DNA of 64,000 bases. Origin: Ligula intestinalis. Lineage: Eukaryota; Platyhelminthes; Cestoda; Diphyllobothriidea; Diphyllobothriidae. Position 1 is the stretch's first letter. The number at the start of each line of letters is the position of its first letter. The translations under genes and the position numbers were made by a program. Below, in pieces: positions 57,680 to 64,000 of this stretch. The DNA lies in the NCBI GenBank assembly GCA_036362985.1, contig JAYGXS010000001.1, positions 55,744,350-55,808,349 of the forward strand, written 5' to 3'. Under the pieces are notes generated by a model. It made no database searches, was not told the DNA's origin, and was given only the letters and a program-made list of their open reading frames with translations.

Positions 57680-58795
57680 ATGTACTCCCATTGGATTTTA
57701 GGTAAAATAACAGTAGGTGGATCCCGCATATGTTCAAAATCCGAAAACCTCAGCTGATTTGATCAACTTCAGCCCAGCAGGTCATTAGAACAACAAAACA
57801 CGTGTTTCAGAAATAGTTGAAGGCTGTACTTGCGAGAACGAGAATTAGAAATTCGCATTTGGAGGCGGAAAAGTTAGCTCTAGAAAAAAGAGTAAATAAT
57901 CTTTACGAAAAGTATTTTATTGGATGAAATGAGCAAATCAGTGAGCGCGTTCCGACTTCGTAAACGCGTAAGTGGTCTTGGCTTTTTCTGCACGAATAGC
58001 AGGAGTGGCTACGAAATAAAGCGATCGGGAAATAAAGACTTGACCGCGGAAGAAAATATGAAAAAATACCGCCAAATATGAAAAATTACCCAACAGACAG
58101 CAGAAGGCTTTCCACCCCATTTAAATCTCACAGAACATCAAACAGCTGATATTCTCCAACTTACTTGTTTACAACGTTTGCTTCTTATCTTCCACCTTAA
58201 TGCAGGCTAAATTTAAAGTGTGTAATGCGGAATCATTTATTAAACCGTTAAAAGTATTTTTTCACATTGCCTCCCAAAGATAAAACTTTGCCTCCTATAG
58301 ATCGACTGCCACGACGTGGAGTTATTGATCGTTTTAGCTCCCTTAGATTTTTAAACGTATTCATTCATCTGCATGTGTACGTGGAATCTTCAGTTTCACG
58401 AAAGGCATGAATGAAATACAGGTATCGTAAATATTGCGACGCAACAGCGCAGTTAATTCGTTTCTTTAGAAGTATGCTGCCAACAGTCAAATGTTTTCGT
58501 GGATCTAGAGACAGGCAAAAGGCTCATCAGCGGAAATGGCTTGCCAGACTTCCCTTCTGACAAGAAAATTCGAATGCGTAACCGCCAGGAAAATACAGAT
58601 GAGAGATTAAGGGACAGAATGAACTGGGAACAAACACATGAGAATAACCTTGTTTCATCTATCCTGGGCACAAGATGGAAGTGGGCACTCACGTTTTTAA
58701 GACAGGCATTAAAAGGTATCCTTTTATTGATTATTATGCATAGAACAATCGCGACATTGATTTTCTGTGCATTGATTTTCTGTGCAAATTCAAAC
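57680..58795. other. No gene recognised
   Basis: A plus-strand frame from about 58,460 to 58,852 (with DLETGKRLISGNGLPDFPS) is hydrophilic and then hydrophobic but unlike any family known to me. A 14-base duplication (ATTGATTTTCTGTG twice, near 58,758-58,785) lies near its end. Confidence 0.3.
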
Positions 58796-58799
58796 ATTT

Positions 58800-58945
58800 G
58801 TGCGTTTCTATTCGTTATCTATGTTATGCGGAGACGGATTGCGGTTGATTGATTACCACGAAATTTATTGATTCCAATAAATTCCGCTTTTACGTCTGTT
58901 TTAAATTCAGACCAAGGAAAGATGCTTCACATTCCTGTTAGTGCT
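58800..58945 (+). repeat. Penelope-like 5' fragment
   Basis: The sequence from about TCGTTATC at 58,813 to GATGCTTCACATT at 58,933 aligns with 45,310-45,430 (and the complement of 43,660-43,780), including the AAATTTATTGATTCCAATAA stretch. It is an isolated fragment of the same Penelope-like family. Confidence 0.65.
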
Positions 58946-58949
58946 CAAT

Positions 58950-61555
58950 TGAATGAATTTATATTTTCGCGAACGAGGAAAAATCAGCCCACGGCCGACG
59001 CATGCAGCCACAACTCCAAACTGCCGATCGGTAACGGCAGCTTACGTTTTGACAAAGGAGAGCTGGCCCAGCTCTCCGGGACCTCAGCGAACACAAACTC
59101 ATTACGGTGAGCACTGACATGATCTTTGATTTTGATCCCGGAATTCTTTTGCAAACTTGAACTTCACATTCCTGTTCTGACGTGGGGCACCCTGTCTACA
59201 GCCTACTTTTTATTGCACAGCGAGCTTTTGCATCGACCACGAAGCTCAGATCAGCAAGCATTAGGCGCCTAAGAAGCACTGATACCAGAAGAAAAATATA
59301 AATGTTTGCAGTCAATGTACTGGACCGTTGTCCCGGTAACCAAAATCCAAAAACATAGCTCCGCTCGCCACAACAGTGAGATGCAAGGAGAAATTACCGA
59401 AATTTTATGGTTGCAGAGGCAGCGTGAGGCTAGACGAAGGGTTACCTTAAGACGAACGCCACTTGGCCCCCGTTGAATGAGGTAGTGGCTAATTTTCTGT
59501 GAGGCACAAGAGCTGGGGCTCGGATGAGGTACAGTAGCTGACATGCAGCGGTCATTCTCTTCTCCAACGCGGACAGAGAGGGCATAACAGTTGGCGTGCG
59601 TTCCGCTATCACGGACGATGAAGCTACCCGGCTGTAATAAAAGCAGTATGAGAAAGTCAGATAATGAAAAGACGATATGAAAATTAGAAGAGGGAGGATA
59701 AGCATCACGCTGAGCCTGAAGGACTCGGTGGTTAGAAAGGGGAGCCTGTCAAGTAAGTCTTTCACTCAAGGGAAGGGATCAACCTGACGGTACATAAAGA
59801 TTTGCGGCTGCTTGGGGAGGTTTGCATCTTCATTTTTAAGTCGTCACTCTGTTTTATCACATATGTCTAGTATATATCTGTTTGCAGGTGCAGCTGAAGA
59901 GCGAAAGATGGCCAACGATGAACCCTTCTATAGAGAGACAGCTCTAGGCATTCTTGCTCCACAAAGTAAACAGTGACAGCATTCAGTGCGGACAAAGTTT
60001 TATCACGAAATGGTTAACATACTCTTAGGTACTGAGATGGCTCAAAATACGGCTGTTTAGTATGCCAGAGTTCTTTTGCGCCTGGATCAGGAAGACGCTA
60101 ATGTAAATATTGAACTGTCTTCAGGTCTAAATAATTGTCACCACCGGCAATGACAGCCCGGTAAGTGGCACTTTGAAAGGCAATTTGATCTTCAATTCGA
60201 CAAACTACACTCCGTTATAGCCTTTTAAGAACATGCAGAAGGAAACTAGAGGGTTTTGGACGAGGTGTGATATCCCACCCCTGCTTGCAATGGGCCTTAG
60301 CAGAACAGATATCCAACGGCATCTGAGATCAAAATCGTGGTAAATAACCGCATCACAGTTCATGAAAACCACCGTGAGAAAATTCCTTAAGAAGGGCAAA
60401 TAGTACGGTATGAGGTACCTGTCCAAACTAGTGACGTATGGATCAACAATTGGAATAAAACGCTGGAATTTTCAAAGACTTTACTCCGCATGATCAGCAA
60501 GAATCCATTGCTTCTCTTATGCAGAAGCTTCGACGTCTGCCATGACCAGAGAGAGGAAAGTGAAACCCGCAATATAAAACCCCATGTACGTCGCAGTTTT
60601 ATGGTCCGGGGAACTTCTAATTACCGAAAGGAGTTGGAATTGATGTTTTTGAAGGCAAACGAGGAGTACCCAACTACTGCTCATAATAAGAAAACACACC
60701 AGCGAACGTAAAACCTTTCAACAAGACAGTTACAGCACACGAACGCCCTAGATGACGGAACGGTGGATAAAAGGTTACAAAATTGGCAAAACGACCTGAC
60801 CACCGCTATTCGCAGACTTTAGGCCAAGGCAAAGCATATGGGGACTATGAAGCAGGCGCGAATGTCACAATCATCAACCTTATCAGTCATCCGACGCTAC
60901 CCAGTGAGTGTTTTGAATAGCGAACAACTGTTCCTAAGCTGTGTGCTCAAAACCCAAGGGACTTAAACAACCCATTAACTAAGTTAGAAAAACAATCAGC
61001 CTTAGAATATATTAAAATTATGCGATCGCGGAATCCCGCAGATTTAACGTCTTACTCTTTACTGGCCTCTGATTTCCAAAGCCACCCTAAGTTCTCTCCG
61101 ATAATGGCTGCCAACACCTTTGTTTGGTCAGTCATCTTCCGGAAGAACGTACGCAATTTCGCCGCCCTGAGGTACTCTGGGTCTGTTGACATACTTCTTA
61201 CACAAGGTAGCCGTCTTTTGTTGACTAAGAGTAAGAGAGTGCTTTTGGCGGCCTTTGGTGCGTGGGCTCCTCTGTTCCTCGTTAACAAGGGCTCCTTCTG
61301 TGATGTTCACGAAAGCATCATGGAGCAGGCTCACCACTGGGCTACTTTTATATTTCTAGTAGTTTGAATTCCCTGGTTTGTCATGCTGTCAACTGGACGA
61401 TAGGTTATAAAAATACTAGCACAATAATGGTTCATTACCTTGATTAAGCTGAGAACCCCTGCGCTACTGAAACGATTCGTGATGATAGACAGTAATACAA
61501 GTCTGCTTCAAAACATACAATCTTCCACGTGGATGTAGTAGTAATAGTGATAGTA
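58950..61555. other. No gene recognised
   Basis: Several frames of 70-115 codons, such as 60,490-60,711 and 61,020-61,367 on the plus strand, were inspected and not recognised. No splice or promoter structure could be supported. Confidence 0.3.
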
Positions 61556-61558
61556 GTG

Positions 61559-62150
61559 TGTTAGGATGGTAGCCTGACCAAAAGCTAGCAACCTTGTCGG
61601 CTCTCCTAAGGCGTCAAGCCTGCCGCTGACCGTCAAAATGATTCCTTTGTTCAATAGCGTTCGTTGGGCTGGCCCCAAGAAATGACATAAGACCGGATAC
61701 ACACCCCAATGCAGCGTTAGGATTATTCCTAACAAGCGGCCCGGATGAACTTTCAGGTCACGCTATCGGTCCGCCCGCACACAGAGGCGCGCACAGGCGG
61801 CCAATCAGGCCACAAGAGAACGCGACTTACAATCCCTTGTAAGCCCACAGTTCCTAGCAGACAGGGAGAGTTGCATAACACATGCGGACACACTAGTCCG
61901 CTCCCAATGCCGGGGCTTGCCCCCCCCCCCCCTCCGAGGCGGGACAAAGAGCGCGGTGGAGATCAGCCAGCGGCAACAGCTACCCGAGACAGCTCCTCCG
62001 GGTTTTGTACACAATAAATCCTCCTCCGGGTGGATTCCAGAATCATGCCTTTCTTATTGTGTTCTTCTTGGGGATTTCAAAAGGGCGTAATTCGAAGGTG
62101 ACACACATTAGATGTCACCGTTATAACACTATCGACGCAGAAATCGTCAT
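61559..62150 (+). repeat. GC-rich LTR-like block
   Basis: It begins TGTTAGG at 61,559 next to an imperfect TAG microsatellite, is GC-rich in its middle (61,740-62,030) with a C-run at 61,920-61,932, and has AATAAA at about 62,013 followed by a GT-rich stretch. A TATAACA ends near 62,157 could pair with the TGTTA start. These are features of a solo LTR, but no second copy or exact target duplication was found. The plus-strand proline-rich frame is probably incidental. Confidence 0.25.
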
Positions 62151-62154
62151 TATA

Positions 62155-63953
62155 ACAGAGTGGATTGTCTATCTGATGAAATCCAAGGATTTTTACAAGA
62201 AAATCCCCATTACGTAAAATCAGCTTAAGCTGCAGCTCCTAAAGTCTTACGGCAGTAAGGTAAAAAACGTAAGAAAAAACATATGTCATGGGTATCATGT
62301 AATACTATCTTTTCGGAAAATTCCTAAAAAGCGAAAAATTGGGGGTCCTGAGTAAAACTAAATTTTAAATGTAGATAAGGTCTGTTCATGTAAAAAGACG
62401 TGTGAATAAGGCAGCACAAGTATAATTACGCTTAAAAATAATCTTTGTGTGAAATATTCCTATTCATATGCTTCTTTATCGCACTCAATGTAAAGTACGG
62501 CTGTTACCGAACAGCCCAAAGTTCCAGTTTGCAATACATGTTTTTTTTATAATAACTTGCAGTTGTTGCTATATTCCTGTAGTCTTTGAGATACATTGGA
62601 CTAAGGCATCCAGTTTATCACTTGATTTTGCCGATTGGGAACTCGCATGAGCAAGGTATTTCGTAAGCTGAGATGTGGGCATGTCGGTCACTGACTAATA
62701 AATTAAAATTAATTCGGAGAGAGAAATTTCGTTCTATCACATTTCTTTGTAATTATTTAGAGCCTCAGATTGTTCGTGAAATTCTGCTAAGCACTTTGCG
62801 AATTTCAGTGCTTTTCTTCGATTGTCTCTATATATAGATTTTCGTCTACGTGTTCACCAAGAATTTCAAACTAAGACATTTCTTAAAAGCATTAACTTAA
62901 ATAATGAGTTTTCACACGCCTTATGCAGCTGTCTGCTTGAGTCGTGGTTTTATAATAACTCAAACATATCAACTCCTTGCCGAGAAAAATGACAGTCAAC
63001 AGCAAAAATCGCGAATGAGTATACATAACATTAATTTTTTAAACTTTCTACAACAAGTTATAGATATTTCGGCCTCGAATATGTGCGCATTTACCTTTTT
63101 GAAGGTTAAATCAAGAAAAAAAGAAATTTCGACCAGATTTTTACTTCCCTTAAAATAAGGGATACGTCTTCTGCTGAAAATGAAAGAACTCGTTTTTTCT
63201 ATTTAGACCAGAGCAGTTTTCAGTATGTTTGTTGACCTCAAGGCTCAGTTCTAACAGAATAAAAGCAGAACAGAATGGCAGAATATCAACAAAGATTTTT
63301 GAGGAAACTAATAATCTTCTGCCCGTTTCGTTCAAAGTTTTTCTCTTCTAGGGTTTTGCTCTATAGATAGAAAATGTTTGGACACCTTTTGCCTGCGTTT
63401 TGACAGAGAAAATTGACGGCATGGCTCGGGTGTTTCCAAATAGGCTTGTTTACGTTGGTTATTTTCCGTGGGGCAACACAAATTACAGCGTTACTGGTTT
63501 ATTACTTAATTTTAGAGCACAAAACTTAGCAGTTTTGCAAGATATAATTTTTAACTTAATTCGCTCTTCTTTTTCTGACAATAATGCATTATCTAATAAT
63601 TGCACTTACCTCAATTTCAGGAAAGCAAAATAAAATTTCCTGCTCTCTGAACAAATATAAGTAATAAGTCTAGTCTTTATTGATGTTCTTTTATAATACA
63701 GGGCGCACAAATAAGAAGTTTTATTTTCCACAGCGTTTGATAGCGTAGGAAATCCCTTGGATATCAACAAACTTTGGATTTGGCTCGATTCCGCCCCAAT
63801 TTGCCCCCAGTATACTGAGTTGAACTGAATTCTTTTCTGGTAAACAGCATTTTGCGCCTGAAGTGAACTTAATGAACAAAGAAAACCTCCAATGTGTATT
63901 AAATCCCCCACTAAACTGTTGATCATCACATTTCATCAGATATGCAATCTCCA

Positions 63954-63955
<2 letters not shown>
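62155..63955. mobile_element. Unclassified TIR element, copy 2
   Basis: This copy aligns with the reverse complement of 49,736-51,873 and lacks that copy's nested insertion. Its ends are inverted repeats: GATTGTCTATCTGATGAAAT from 62,163 and the complement of GATTGCATATCTGATGAAAT at the right end (to about 63,952), 18 of 20 bases identical. The plus-strand frame 62,468-62,650 matches the minus-strand frame 51,318-51,548 in copy 1 (shared LPNSP.F, WT.A....LD.A.WE) and both run into TAATAAA. No transposase was recognised. Confidence 0.68.

Positions 63956-64000
<45 letters not shown>
63955..64000. repeat. (TAG)n microsatellite
   Basis: About 15 TAG units reach the end of the window and directly adjoin the end of TIR element copy 2. 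The run may continue beyond the window. Confidence 0.95.

Noticed and set aside
58515..58540. Minus-strand CUGAUGA-like string
   Set aside because: No stem II or GAAA box in the right place.
1..64000. Intact tRNA, rRNA, CRISPR or operon structures
   Set aside because: None seen; gene density, AT content and element types indicate eukaryotic nuclear DNA.

Overview
The window looks like nuclear DNA from a large, repeat-rich flatworm genome, most likely a parasitic cestode or trematode. The evidence is indirect. The sequence is AT-rich with almost no long open frames, and what can be recognised is nearly all decayed transposable elements of kinds typical of flatworms: Penelope-like elements, a CsRn1-type Ty3/gypsy element with a CHCC gag motif, RTE-like and jockey/CR1-like LINEs, and hammerhead-ribozyme repeats. 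No bacterial operons, CRISPR arrays, rRNA genes or intact tRNA genes were seen. No complete host gene could be shown; the window may be intronic or intergenic.

Layout. 2.1-4.4 kb: a foldback hairpin, a Penelope-like terminal remnant, a tandem array of about 2.5 units of 368 bp with a minus-strand hammerhead ribozyme in each unit, (AT)n runs, and a tRNA-like SINE with a decayed hammerhead. 15.1-17.6 kb: plus-strand LINE with endonuclease and RT remnants. 20.2-21.2 kb: Penelope-like GIY-YIG remnants ending in a hammerhead. 29.8-31.3 kb: minus-strand Penelope-like fragment between 285-bp inverted terminal repeats, each with a hammerhead. 32.4 kb: SINE plus hammerhead. 36.0-39.9 kb: minus-strand CsRn1-like LTR retrotransposon (gag, PR, RT, RNase H, IN). 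42.8-45.7 kb: two Penelope-like pieces in tandem, one with an inverted 5' segment. 46.2-46.6 kb: RTE-like endonuclease fragment. 49.7-51.9 kb and 62.15-63.95 kb: two diverged, oppositely oriented copies of one unrecognised element with short terminal inverted repeats; the first carries a ~296-bp insertion with a well-formed hammerhead and a series of hairpins. 51.9-52.1 kb: another SINE-hammerhead. 54.5-54.95 kb: GC-rich open frame with a good splice acceptor, the best host-exon candidate. 55.6-57.7 kb: RTE-like LINE RT interrupted by a 586-bp Tigger/pogo-like element with perfect 20-bp TIRs and TA target duplication.

The theme of the window is self-cleaving RNA. At least eight hammerhead-like motifs occur in three contexts: tandem retrozyme-like repeats, tRNA-derived SINE-like repeats, and Penelope-like terminal repeats. 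Stem II is the same in a SINE copy and in the tandem units, and stem I or II pairs covary between Penelope copies. Established knowledge links hammerheads with schistosome Sm-alpha SINE-like satellites, Penelope-like elements and retrozymes; finding all three together suggests that the non-coding units borrow the reverse transcriptase of the Penelope-like elements. That last step is inference.
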